47,604 nt of DNA from an uncultured Alistipes sp. (GTDB lineage Bacteria; Bacteroidota; Bacteroidia; Bacteroidales; Rikenellaceae). The translations under genes were made by a program, and so were the position numbers. The stretch lies in assembly GCA_900768015.1 (NCBI GenBank), contig CAAGBI010000021.1:1-47604 (forward strand), written 5' to 3'. This document shows, piece by piece, positions 26,084 to 33,579 of this stretch (the first letter of the stretch is position 1; each line of letters opens with the position of its first letter). The notes under the pieces were generated by a model, which saw only the letters and a program-made list of their open reading frames with translations, had not been told where the DNA came from and ran no database searches.

Positions 26084-27106
26084 CTACTCGTTGTTAACCT
26101 CAACGAGCGTACCGCTCATAAGGCGTGCGAATGATGTTGTAGCAACCTCATCGCCAGCCTCGAGACCATCGATAATCTCAATCATGTTACCCACACGGCG
26201 GCCATCAGTCACGAAGCGATAGTCAGCAACGCCATTCTCGATAACATATACGAAGCGCTCCGATGAGCCCACCTGCTTCTGTACAGCCTGATCGGGAACC
26301 ATGATAGCCTCGCGCTGACCCATGTTGAAGATAGCGCGTGCGTACATACCTGGGCGCAACTTCAACGACTTGTTGGGGATGGTAATCTCAACGCCGAAGG
26401 TACGAGTGCGTGCATCGAGCGCAGGGTTGATGCGAGATACCTGACCCTCGAACTGCTCGCCAGGGTAGATATCAACCTCGATAGCAACCTTATTGCCCAC
26501 CTTCACGCTTGTGAAGTACTGCTCCGATACATTTGCCATAACCTTAAGCTTGTCAATCTGCATGATGTGCAAGATAGGCATTGAGGCGAAGAGGTCGCCA
26601 TTCTCGAAGTTACGCGCTGTAACAACGCCCGAGATGGGTGACTTGATTGTAGAGTTCTTGCGCAAGTTCTCCACTACCTCGCGCTGAAGGTCGAGCGTAT
26701 TCTTCATCTGTGTGAGCTGCTGGTCTGAGATACCGCCCGCAGCGTGCACGGGAACCATACGGTTGTAGTTATCCTCGGCAGTTGCGAGGTTAAGCTCCTG
26801 CTGCTTGAGCATTGTCTGGTCGAGGGTCACGATGGTCTGACCTGCCGACACCTTATCGCCTACATCCACAAGGATGCGGTCGATGTGCAAGCCCTGAGCC
26901 GCGGGAGTGATGTCGTTCTCCTTGTAGGCCATAATCTCAGAGGTGTAGGTCTCCAAGAGGTCGATAGTCTGCGTCTGGGCAACTGCAGTCTTGACATTAA
27001 CGGCAACTACAGTCTCCTCTGTAGTAGTAGCCTTTTTGTCGTTGCTTGTTGAGTTGCAAGCTACGAGCGAGGCTGCCATAAACATAAACATTAAACTCTT
27101 CTTCAT
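26084..27106 (-). CDS. RND efflux periplasmic adaptor (membrane fusion protein), lipoprotein
   Basis: This 340-residue adaptor links the inner-membrane pump with the outer-membrane channel. A lipoprotein signal (MKKSLMFMFMAASLVACNS, Cys17) is followed by a lipoyl-like half (DRILVDVGDKVSAGQTI), a short alpha-hairpin (about 90-140), the second lipoyl half (STIKSPISGVVTARNFENG) and a beta-barrel (NKVAIEVDIYPGEQFEGQV). Length and order are those of the AcrA/HlyD-type MFP family. It lies between the tolC-like and RND genes with 47- and 53-base gaps. Confidence 0.93.
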   Translation of the reverse strand: MKKSLMFMFMAASLVACNSTSNDKKATTTEETVVAVNVKTAVAQTQTIDLLETYTSEIMAYKENDITPAAQGLHIDRILVDVGDKVSAGQTIVTLDQTMLKQQELNLATAEDNYNRMVPVHAAGGISDQQLTQMKNTLDLQREVVENLRKNSTIKSPISGVVTARNFENGDLFASMPILHIMQIDKLKVMANVSEQYFTSVKVGNKVAIEVDIYPGEQFEGQVSRINPALDARTRTFGVEITIPNKSLKLRPGMYARAIFNMGQREAIMVPDQAVQKQVGSSERFVYVIENGVADYRFVTDGRRVGNMIEIIDGLEAGDEVATTSFARLMSGTLVEVNNE

Positions 27107-27153
27107 ATCTCTTTTATCTTTTATATTGTTATTCAGTGTGTTATACTTCGATG

Positions 27154-28518
27154 TTACTCAATGCTATCCTTACCCAATGCCTTCTCATACTCGGCGTATG
27201 CTGCGAGGTAGTCGTAGATAGACTGCGAGTAGCTCAACTGTGCCTGTGTGAGCGAGAGTTGTGCGCTGTTAAGCTCGAGGATGGTACCTGCACCCGCCTC
27301 GTAGCGTGTCAACGAAATCTCGTATGCCTTCTCTGCCTGAAGCACTGTCTCGGCGTTTGCAAGCATCATAGAGCGCGCTGTAAGGAGCGTATTTACCGAC
27401 TGCTGCACCTGAAGACGAATACCCTCCACAGCGTAGTCGCGCTGTATGCGAAGCTGCTCAGCCTGGTTGCGCACCTCACGCAACTGGTTAGTCTTCTTGA
27501 AACCAGCAAAGAGAGGAATGTTAATCTGTGCACCGAGCGAGATGGGGTACTGCCACCAGAACTTAGACTGCTCAACTGTAGCACCTGCACCACCTGCAGC
27601 GCCACCTGTAGCACCACCCATTCCGCCAAGCAAACCACCAAGGTCTGAGCGCTCCTGACCGATGTATGAAATCTGACCAAATGCCGCGATTGTGGGCATG
27701 CGTGTAGTCTGGATAAGCTTCTCCTGGTGATCCAACAACTCGAGCTGGAGGTCGAGGGTCTTGATTGTGGTGTTGTTCTCCAAATCGAACTCATAGTCTG
27801 AACCCATTAGTGCCATCTCCTTGAAGTCGTCGAGCGAGCCTACGACATCAATCTCCACCTCCTCGGGGATTGAGAGGTACATCTTGAGCTGCAACTTAGC
27901 GATTGAGATACCATTCTTAATCTGGATAATCTGTGGGTCGAGGTTCGAACGCTGCACGCGCGCTGTGAGGTAGTCGTACTCCGCAGCAAGACCATTCTTG
28001 TAGAGTTCCTCGGTGTTCTTAACCACGCGGTCGGTAGTCGTTGCAGCCTCCTCAAGCACTGTGAGCGACTGCTCCGCGAGCAAGATGTTGTAGTATGCCG
28101 AGCGTACCGCAGCAATCATGTCGATGCGTGTTGCGCGTGCGCTCTCCACAGCCACCTCCATCTGTGTGCGTGTGAGCTTCAACTGGCGATATACCGAGGG
28201 TACGAAGAGTGGCAACGATATGGTACCAGCTACATTAAATGTGTTCTTACCACCAAACGAGAGACCCTCGGCCATCTCCTGACGACGCAACGCCAAAGAG
28301 TACTGTGCCGAAGCATCCACCTGGGGGTAGAGTGTTGCGAGCGCCTGCTTACGAACATAGTCGTAGCGCTCAATCTCGAGGTTTGCCACCTGCACGGTGG
28401 GGTTGTCGCTGAGAGCTATGTTAATCGCCTCATCGAGGGTAAGCTCCAGCTTTTGCTGTGCCGAGGCCGCAGCCGAGAGGCCCAAACACAAGCAGATTGT
28501 CAATAGAAACTTTTTCAT
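27154..28518 (-). CDS. TolC-family outer-membrane efflux channel
   Basis: This 454-residue outer-membrane factor has a signal peptide (MKKFLLTICLCLGLSAAASAQ) and two structural repeats of long helices. The first opens with LTLDEAINIALSDNPTV and the second has ELLDHQEKLIQTTRMPTI. An Ala/Gly-rich stretch (LGGLLGGMGGATGGAAGGAG) at about residues 300-320 is an unusual low-complexity insert near the second barrel loop. It completes the tripartite efflux pump, 31 bases downstream of the tetR stop. Confidence 0.92.
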   Translation of the reverse strand: MKKFLLTICLCLGLSAAASAQQKLELTLDEAINIALSDNPTVQVANLEIERYDYVRKQALATLYPQVDASAQYSLALRRQEMAEGLSFGGKNTFNVAGTISLPLFVPSVYRQLKLTRTQMEVAVESARATRIDMIAAVRSAYYNILLAEQSLTVLEEAATTTDRVVKNTEELYKNGLAAEYDYLTARVQRSNLDPQIIQIKNGISIAKLQLKMYLSIPEEVEIDVVGSLDDFKEMALMGSDYEFDLENNTTIKTLDLQLELLDHQEKLIQTTRMPTIAAFGQISYIGQERSDLGGLLGGMGGATGGAAGGAGATVEQSKFWWQYPISLGAQINIPLFAGFKKTNQLREVRNQAEQLRIQRDYAVEGIRLQVQQSVNTLLTARSMMLANAETVLQAEKAYEISLTRYEAGAGTILELNSAQLSLTQAQLSYSQSIYDYLAAYAEYEKALGKDSIE

Positions 28519-28549
28519 TTTGATATGATTTTATTTGTTTATCTTCCGA

Positions 28550-29167
28550 TTAGTTGTTGTTAAAATACTTCGATGTACACTCATCTATTATGCGCTGACC
28601 CTCCACCGTACACAATCCGCGGATGAAGACCAACAACGAGTAGGACATCATCGACACCAACTCATTCGAGGGGCGCTCCTCGTCGAGCGTATTTACCAGC
28701 ATGCCGTGTACGGAGTGGTGCAACACATCTACCGCATACTTCACCTTAACGCTGCGCTCGAAGTAGCCACACTCCATACAACCCGTAACCCAGCGATTGA
28801 GGTCGTCCATCGACTTTGACTGCACATCGGCCATCAGGCGCTTGTAAACCGAGGGATAGAAGCGCTTAACATTTCGGCGTATGCGACCTGCCACGGGGGC
28901 AGCATCAATCATGTCGCGCAAGTTTACCACCATCACCTCCAATTGGTTTTCAATCTCGGGAATCTGCTGAACACGACGCTCGCGTTCAGTCTCGAAATAG
29001 TGGCGCAGGCTCTGATAGATAAGCTCCTCCTTATCCTCAAAGAGCTCGTAAAGTGTTCGTTTCGAGACACTCAACTCCTGCGCAATATCATCCATGCGCA
29101 CAGCCTTTATGCCCTGCTCAACGAACATCTTCGATGCGTGGTGAACAATATTTTCCTTCTGAGTCAT
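28550..29167 (-). CDS. TetR-family repressor of the efflux operon
   Basis: This 205-residue regulator has an N-terminal TetR helix-turn-helix (about 5-50; HHASKMFVEQGIKAVRMDDIA then LSVSKRTLYELFEDKEELI) and an alpha-helical ligand domain. The start at 29167 (MTQKENIVHHA) is chosen because the -7 box at 29204-29211 excludes the longer start at 29245. It is the first gene of the tetR-tolC-mfp-rnd-PII operon on the same strand, so autoregulation of the whole operon is likely. The inducing ligand is unknown. Confidence 0.9.
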   Translation of the reverse strand: MTQKENIVHHASKMFVEQGIKAVRMDDIAQELSVSKRTLYELFEDKEELIYQSLRHYFETERERRVQQIPEIENQLEVMVVNLRDMIDAAPVAGRIRRNVKRFYPSVYKRLMADVQSKSMDDLNRWVTGCMECGYFERSVKVKYAVDVLHHSVHGMLVNTLDEERPSNELVSMMSYSLLVFIRGLCTVEGQRIIDECTSKYFNNN

Positions 29168-29171
29168 TCTC

Positions 29172-29233
29172 ACACAATTTTCTGTAGACACAATTTCACG
29201 GCGCAAATATAGAAAGAAAACTCGAAAAACAAA
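29172..29233 (-). promoter_or_regulatory. Promoter/leader of the efflux operon
   Basis: On the minus strand TTTG (29230-29233) and TATATTTG (29204-29211) are 18 bases apart; transcription would start near 29197. The leader contains a direct repeat of ACACAATTT on the plus strand (29172-29180 and 29189-29197), a weak candidate for a regulator site because TetR operators are usually palindromes. Confidence 0.6.
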
Positions 29234-29289
29234 AAAAGTTTTCAAATTTTCTTTTCAACAACTATACCTTTGGTATAATATACAAGAGA

Positions 29290-29330
29290 TAGGGGCGAAA
29301 ATACCACTATTTCGCGGTACTCGCCCCTAC
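29290..29330 (-). terminator. Probable terminator of glgB
   Basis: A long hairpin, TAGGGGCGA with TCGCCCCTA plus inner TACC/GGTA, lies 24 bases after the glgB stop. There is no strong T-run after it on the minus strand, so the efficiency is uncertain. Confidence 0.55.
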
Positions 29331-29353
29331 TTCTGAGATCTCTTTACTCTTTT

Positions 29354-31387
29354 TTACTCCTCCCACTTGAACACTACGCCCGTACGCGAGGTGTTATATA
29401 TATTAATGGTGTGGTAGACCGTACCATCCTCCGCCTCGTGCGTTGTCGTAAAGTGCTCGCTTGCGACATCGGCGCGGTCGTGACCACCAAAGCGCTTCTC
29501 GTCTGAAGAGAAGATTACGGTGTACTTACCAGGCCATGGCACATTGAGCGTATAATCTGGTATAGAGGCTGTTGGGTGCCAGTTGAGCACAAAGAGCAGG
29601 CCCTTATGCGAGTAGACCATGGTCTTGTTCTGCTCATCCATCTGGTGGTTGTATGGGTAGCCATCGCCCAAGACGCCATATTTCTTAACCATGTCAATCA
29701 TCGCCTTGTCGAAATCGGCAAGGTATGAGTAGCGCAAGAAGCCATTCTCGGCCAACGACCACTGGCGGCGGGCGTGCTTATACGACCAGCCGTTACCCTC
29801 GCGTGGGAAGTCTATCCACTCGGGGTGACCAAACTCGTTACCCATAAAGTTGAGGTATGCCTCACCGCCCGTAGTGATTGTAAAGAGGCGGATAAGCTTA
29901 TGAAGTGCCATGCCTCGGTCGATGATGAGGTTCTCCGACGCGCGATCCATAGAGAAGTACATCTCCTTGTCCATCAGGCGGAAAGCGAGGGTCTTATCAC
30001 CCACCAGCGCCTGGTCGTGCGACTCGGCATATGCCACGGTGCGCACCGAGGGCAGGCGGTTTGTCATCTCCGACCACATCTGCCAGATGTTCCAGTCGTC
30101 GTCGCTCTGCTCCTTGAGTATCTTAATCCAGTAGTCGGGCAGTGCCATACCGAGGCGGTAGTCGAAGCCCATACCTCCATCCTCGGGTTTCACGCATGAG
30201 CCTGGCATACCACTTACATCCTCCGCAATGGTGATAGCATCGGGGCGAAGGTCGTGGATAAGCTTATTGGCGAGGGTCAGATAGACTATAGCATCGCGGT
30301 TTACACCCTCATCGAAGAAGCGCTCGCGGCAGTCGAACTCCACATATCCGTGGTGGTGATACAACATCGAGGTTACACCATCGAAGCGGTAGCCATCAAA
30401 GTGGAAGTCCTCAATCCAGTATTTCACATTCGAGAGCAGGAAGTGCTCCACCTCGCGCTTGCCGTAGTCGAAAATCATAGAGTCCCAATACTGCTGATAG
30501 CCAGCATCGCCCTCCTTTGAGTAGTGGTGCTTCGAGCCGTCAAGCTCGTTGATGCCCTCGTCGAAGTTCTTCACATAGTGGGCGTGCACCAAGTCCATGA
30601 TTACGGCGATACCCAACTCATGCGCGCGGTCTACCAACGAGCGTAGCTCATCGGGCGTGCCGAAGCGCGATGATGGTGCGAAGAAGCTCGAGACATGGTA
30701 GCCAAACGAGCCGTAGTATGGGTGCTCGGCGATGGCCATGAGCTGCACGGCGTTATATCCCGCCTCCTTGATGCGTGGGAGGATGTCGTCGCGGAACTCA
30801 GCGTATGTACCAACGCCCTCCCTCTCGGTTGCCATGCCGACATGAGCCTCGTAGATGAGCAACTCGCCCACCTTCGGAGCGCGGAAGTCGTCATGCTTCC
30901 AGTCGTAGGGCTTTTCTATGACAAACTGCGCGGTATAGTTCTTCGTAGTCTCATCCTGCACTACACGCTTTGCGTATGCGGGTATGCGGTCGCGCCAACC
31001 ATTATTACCATGAATATGAAGCTTGTATAGTGAGCCATCCACAAGGCGTGCGCCATACATTGCGTCGGGTAGGAAGATGCTCCACACTCCCTCACGATTG
31101 CGCTGCAAGCGGAGTTCCGTGCGCTGCCAGTTGTTGAAGTCGCCAAAGATGTAGACATCCTTAGCCTCGGGCAACCACTCTCTAAACCACCAACCCTGCA
31201 TAGCGTCATCGTGCTGCCATCCAAAGTAGCGATGACCGTTAGCATAGTCGACAATCGTACCAGCAGACTTTTCGATATCTGCTAAGCGATTGATATACAT
31301 ATCATAACGGCGCTGAATTTCGCCTTCAACGGGCAATAACCACTCATCTGCCGCAACTATCGGGAGCATAGATTTTTGATTTTTCAT
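29354..31387 (-). CDS. glgB: 1,4-alpha-glucan branching enzyme (GH13)
   Basis: This 677-residue enzyme forms alpha-1,6 branches in glycogen. A CBM48 domain (about 45-140; YFGWQHDDAMQGWWFREW and FGDFNNWQR) precedes the GH13 barrel. Region I is VIMDLVHAHYVKN, region II GYRFDGVTSM (nucleophile Asp336), region III ITIAEDVSGMP (acid/base Glu389) and region IV YAESHDQALVGDKT. This is the eukaryote-like branching-enzyme subtype common in Bacteroidetes. The start is placed at the ATG 31387, because a -7 box at 31409-31416 overlaps the longer TTG start at 31411. No other glycogen genes are adjacent. Confidence 0.93.
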   Translation of the reverse strand: MKNQKSMLPIVAADEWLLPVEGEIQRRYDMYINRLADIEKSAGTIVDYANGHRYFGWQHDDAMQGWWFREWLPEAKDVYIFGDFNNWQRTELRLQRNREGVWSIFLPDAMYGARLVDGSLYKLHIHGNNGWRDRIPAYAKRVVQDETTKNYTAQFVIEKPYDWKHDDFRAPKVGELLIYEAHVGMATEREGVGTYAEFRDDILPRIKEAGYNAVQLMAIAEHPYYGSFGYHVSSFFAPSSRFGTPDELRSLVDRAHELGIAVIMDLVHAHYVKNFDEGINELDGSKHHYSKEGDAGYQQYWDSMIFDYGKREVEHFLLSNVKYWIEDFHFDGYRFDGVTSMLYHHHGYVEFDCRERFFDEGVNRDAIVYLTLANKLIHDLRPDAITIAEDVSGMPGSCVKPEDGGMGFDYRLGMALPDYWIKILKEQSDDDWNIWQMWSEMTNRLPSVRTVAYAESHDQALVGDKTLAFRLMDKEMYFSMDRASENLIIDRGMALHKLIRLFTITTGGEAYLNFMGNEFGHPEWIDFPREGNGWSYKHARRQWSLAENGFLRYSYLADFDKAMIDMVKKYGVLGDGYPYNHQMDEQNKTMVYSHKGLLFVLNWHPTASIPDYTLNVPWPGKYTVIFSSDEKRFGGHDRADVASEHFTTTHEAEDGTVYHTINIYNTSRTGVVFKWEE

Positions 31388-31408
31388 ACTTTTTGAGGTT
31401 ATTTTTAG

Positions 31409-31416
31409 CAAAGATA
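31409..31416 (-). promoter_or_regulatory. -7 box of glgB
   Basis: TATCTTTG on the minus strand, 21 bases before the ATG at 31387. It is back to back with the transporter promoter 13 bases away. Confidence 0.65.
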
Positions 31417-31429
31417 TAAAAAATCTTCG

Positions 31430-31437
31430 TATCTTTG
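31430..31437 (+). promoter_or_regulatory. -7 box of the peptide transporter gene
   Basis: TATCTTTG, giving a leader of about 60 AT-rich bases before the ATG at 31505. A clear TTTG at -33 is missing. Confidence 0.6.
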
Positions 31438-31504
31438 CCCAATATTATGTGTTATTTGAATAACAAACAACAAATTATATTTATTAACTAAAAAACTTTT
31501 TTCT

Positions 31505-33430
31505 ATGTTCAAAGGACATCCTAAAGGTCTTTACGCCTTAGCCCTTGCAAACACAGGTGAGCGCTTTGGTTACTACACGATGTTGGCAGTTTTCGCACTC
31601 TTCCTTCGCGAGAACTTCGGCCTTGACAGCGGTACCGCAGGTGCTATCTACTCAACATTCCTCGGCTTGGTTTACTTCATGCCATTGATTGGTGGTATGA
31701 TGGCCGACAAGTTCGGTTTCGGCCGCATGGTAACTACCGGTATCATGGTCATGTTCGGTGGTTACTTGTTGCTCTCTGCACCCCTTGGTGGCGAGACAGT
31801 GGCTATGATTGCCATGATGGCAGCTCTTGTTCTTATCAGCGTTGGTACTGGTTTGTTTAAGGGTAACTTGCAGGTTATGGTTGGTAACCTCTACGACGAT
31901 CCCAAGTATGCTGACAAGCGTGACTCTGGTTTCTCACTCTTCTACATGGCTATCAATGTAGGTTCATTGTTCGCGCCTACAACAGCTGTTGGTATCAAGG
32001 CATGGGCAGAGCAGAGCCTCGGTTACAGCTCTAACGATGCTTACCACTTCTCATTCATGGTGGCTTGCGCAGCGTTGATCCTCTCAATCCTTATCTACTT
32101 CGTATTCCGTCCTACATTCCGTCATGTTGAGGGTGGTAAGAAGAAGGGCGAGGCAGCACAGGTTGTTGACAACCTCACTCCCGCTGAGACTAAGCAGCGC
32201 ATCATCGCATTGTGCCTCGTATTTGCAGTTGTTATCTTCTTCTGGATGGCATTCCACCAGAACGGTTTGACACTCACATACTTCGCTGATGAGTTCACCG
32301 CTACTACTGCATTTGGCTTCGACACTATGTTGTTCAATGTATGGAACCTTGCACTTATCATCGTTGCTGTTTACGCTACATTCTCAATCTTCCAGAGCGA
32401 GAGCGCAAAGGGCAAGATCTTCTCAGGTGTTTTGGCTTCAGGCGTCTTGGCATTCCTCGTTTACCGCGCTATGGGCATCGCGCCTACAGCCGAGGAGAGC
32501 GTTGCAGCACCTATCTTCCAGCAGTTTAACCCCTTCTATGTTGTAGCTTTGACTCCCGTTTCAATGGCTATCTTCGGCTCATTGGCACGCAAGGGTAAGG
32601 AGCCTTCAGCACCCCGTAAGATTGCCTTCGGTATGTTGGTTGCAGCTATCGGCTTCGCTATCATGGCATTCGGCTCACAGGGCTTGAATACTCCTAACGA
32701 GCAGCAGCGCGCTATCGCATTCAACAAGGCTGAGGCTTTCGCAGCAAAGTGCTACACTATCGCTCCTAATGTTGACGCATTGAAGGAGGCTGACGGCAAG
32801 GCTAACGCTGACATCAAGGCTGCTCAGGACTTCATGGGTAAGCTCAACGACAAGACTCGTCCCGTATTTACTGATGTTTACAACGCTGCTTGCGTAATCG
32901 CTGCTGCAGAGGTTGCTAACGAGGTAGTTGAGGAGACTGCAGTTGTCGAGGAGCCCGTTGCAGAGGAGACAGTGGCAGAGGTTGTTGAGACTCCCGCTGT
33001 TGAGGAGGCTGAGGCTGTTGCAGAGGTAGTTGAGACTCCCGAGGTAGTTGAGGTGGTTGAGACAACTTCTACAGAGGTTGCTGAGGCTGAGGCTACATTG
33101 GCAGCTATCAAGGCTGATACAAAGGAGGAGAAGCGCACTTCACCCTACTGGTTGATCTTCACTTACCTCGTATTGACATTTGCTGAGTTGCTCCTTTCAC
33201 CTATGGGTATCTCATTCGTATCAAAGGTTGCACCTCCAAAGCTCAAGGGTTTGATGATGGGTGGTTGGTTCGTGGCTACTGCTATCGGTAACATGCTCGT
33301 TGCTGTTGGTGGTTTCCTTTGGGCAGGTCTCCCATTGTGGTCAGTATGGACTGTGTTCATCGCACTCTGCTTGATCTCTGCACTCTTCATGTTCGTCATG
33401 ATGAAGCGTTTGGAGAGCGCCACAAAGTAA
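31505..33430 (+). CDS. POT/PTR-family proton-dependent peptide transporter
   Basis: This 641-residue inner-membrane symporter imports di- and tripeptides. The proton-coupling ExxERFxYY region appears as NTGERFGYYTM at about residues 17-27. About 12-14 transmembrane helices follow, with MPLIGGMMADKFGFGR as the MFS loop. Unusually, about 75 residues (roughly 467-541) between two helices are an acidic Val/Glu/Ala-rich low-complexity repeat (VVEETAVVEEPVAEE-like). The nearby CYTIAPNVDALKEADGK region also lies outside the membrane. Transport helices resume at SPYWLIFTYLVLTFAE. Strong codon bias suggests high expression. Confidence 0.9.
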   Translation: MFKGHPKGLYALALANTGERFGYYTMLAVFALFLRENFGLDSGTAGAIYSTFLGLVYFMPLIGGMMADKFGFGRMVTTGIMVMFGGYLLLSAPLGGETVAMIAMMAALVLISVGTGLFKGNLQVMVGNLYDDPKYADKRDSGFSLFYMAINVGSLFAPTTAVGIKAWAEQSLGYSSNDAYHFSFMVACAALILSILIYFVFRPTFRHVEGGKKKGEAAQVVDNLTPAETKQRIIALCLVFAVVIFFWMAFHQNGLTLTYFADEFTATTAFGFDTMLFNVWNLALIIVAVYATFSIFQSESAKGKIFSGVLASGVLAFLVYRAMGIAPTAEESVAAPIFQQFNPFYVVALTPVSMAIFGSLARKGKEPSAPRKIAFGMLVAAIGFAIMAFGSQGLNTPNEQQRAIAFNKAEAFAAKCYTIAPNVDALKEADGKANADIKAAQDFMGKLNDKTRPVFTDVYNAACVIAAAEVANEVVEETAVVEEPVAEETVAEVVETPAVEEAEAVAEVVETPEVVEVVETTSTEVAEAEATLAAIKADTKEEKRTSPYWLIFTYLVLTFAELLLSPMGISFVSKVAPPKLKGLMMGGWFVATAIGNMLVAVGGFLWAGLPLWSVWTVFIALCLISALFMFVMMKRLESATK

Positions 33431-33453
33431 TCCTTAGAGATATACATAGACTG

Positions 33454-33485
33454 AAGGCTGTCCTCGTGGGGCAGCCTTTTTTTTT
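33454..33485 (+). terminator. Terminator of the peptide transporter gene
   Basis: AAGGCTG (33454-33460) pairs with CAGCCTT (33472-33478), with an inner CC/GG extension, followed by nine T residues. Confidence 0.85.
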
Positions 33486-33523
33486 GGCTGAATAAGAGAT
33501 AGTTTGTGGAAAAGATTACAACA

Positions 33524-33556
33524 TTTGCTCGATTTGAATATATTTTCATATATTTG
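33524..33556 (+). promoter_or_regulatory. Promoter of the BACON lipoprotein gene
   Basis: TTTG at 33524-33527 and TATATTTG at 33549-33556 with a 21-base spacer; the ATG at 33580 follows 23 bases after the box. Confidence 0.7.
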
Positions 33557-33579
33557 CATGACACATTAACCAAAAAACT

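Noticed and set aside
29172..29197. Direct repeat ACACAATTT in the tetR leader as an operator
   Set aside because: TetR proteins normally bind palindromes, and two 9-base AT-rich repeats can arise by chance; kept only as a weak note in the promoter entry.
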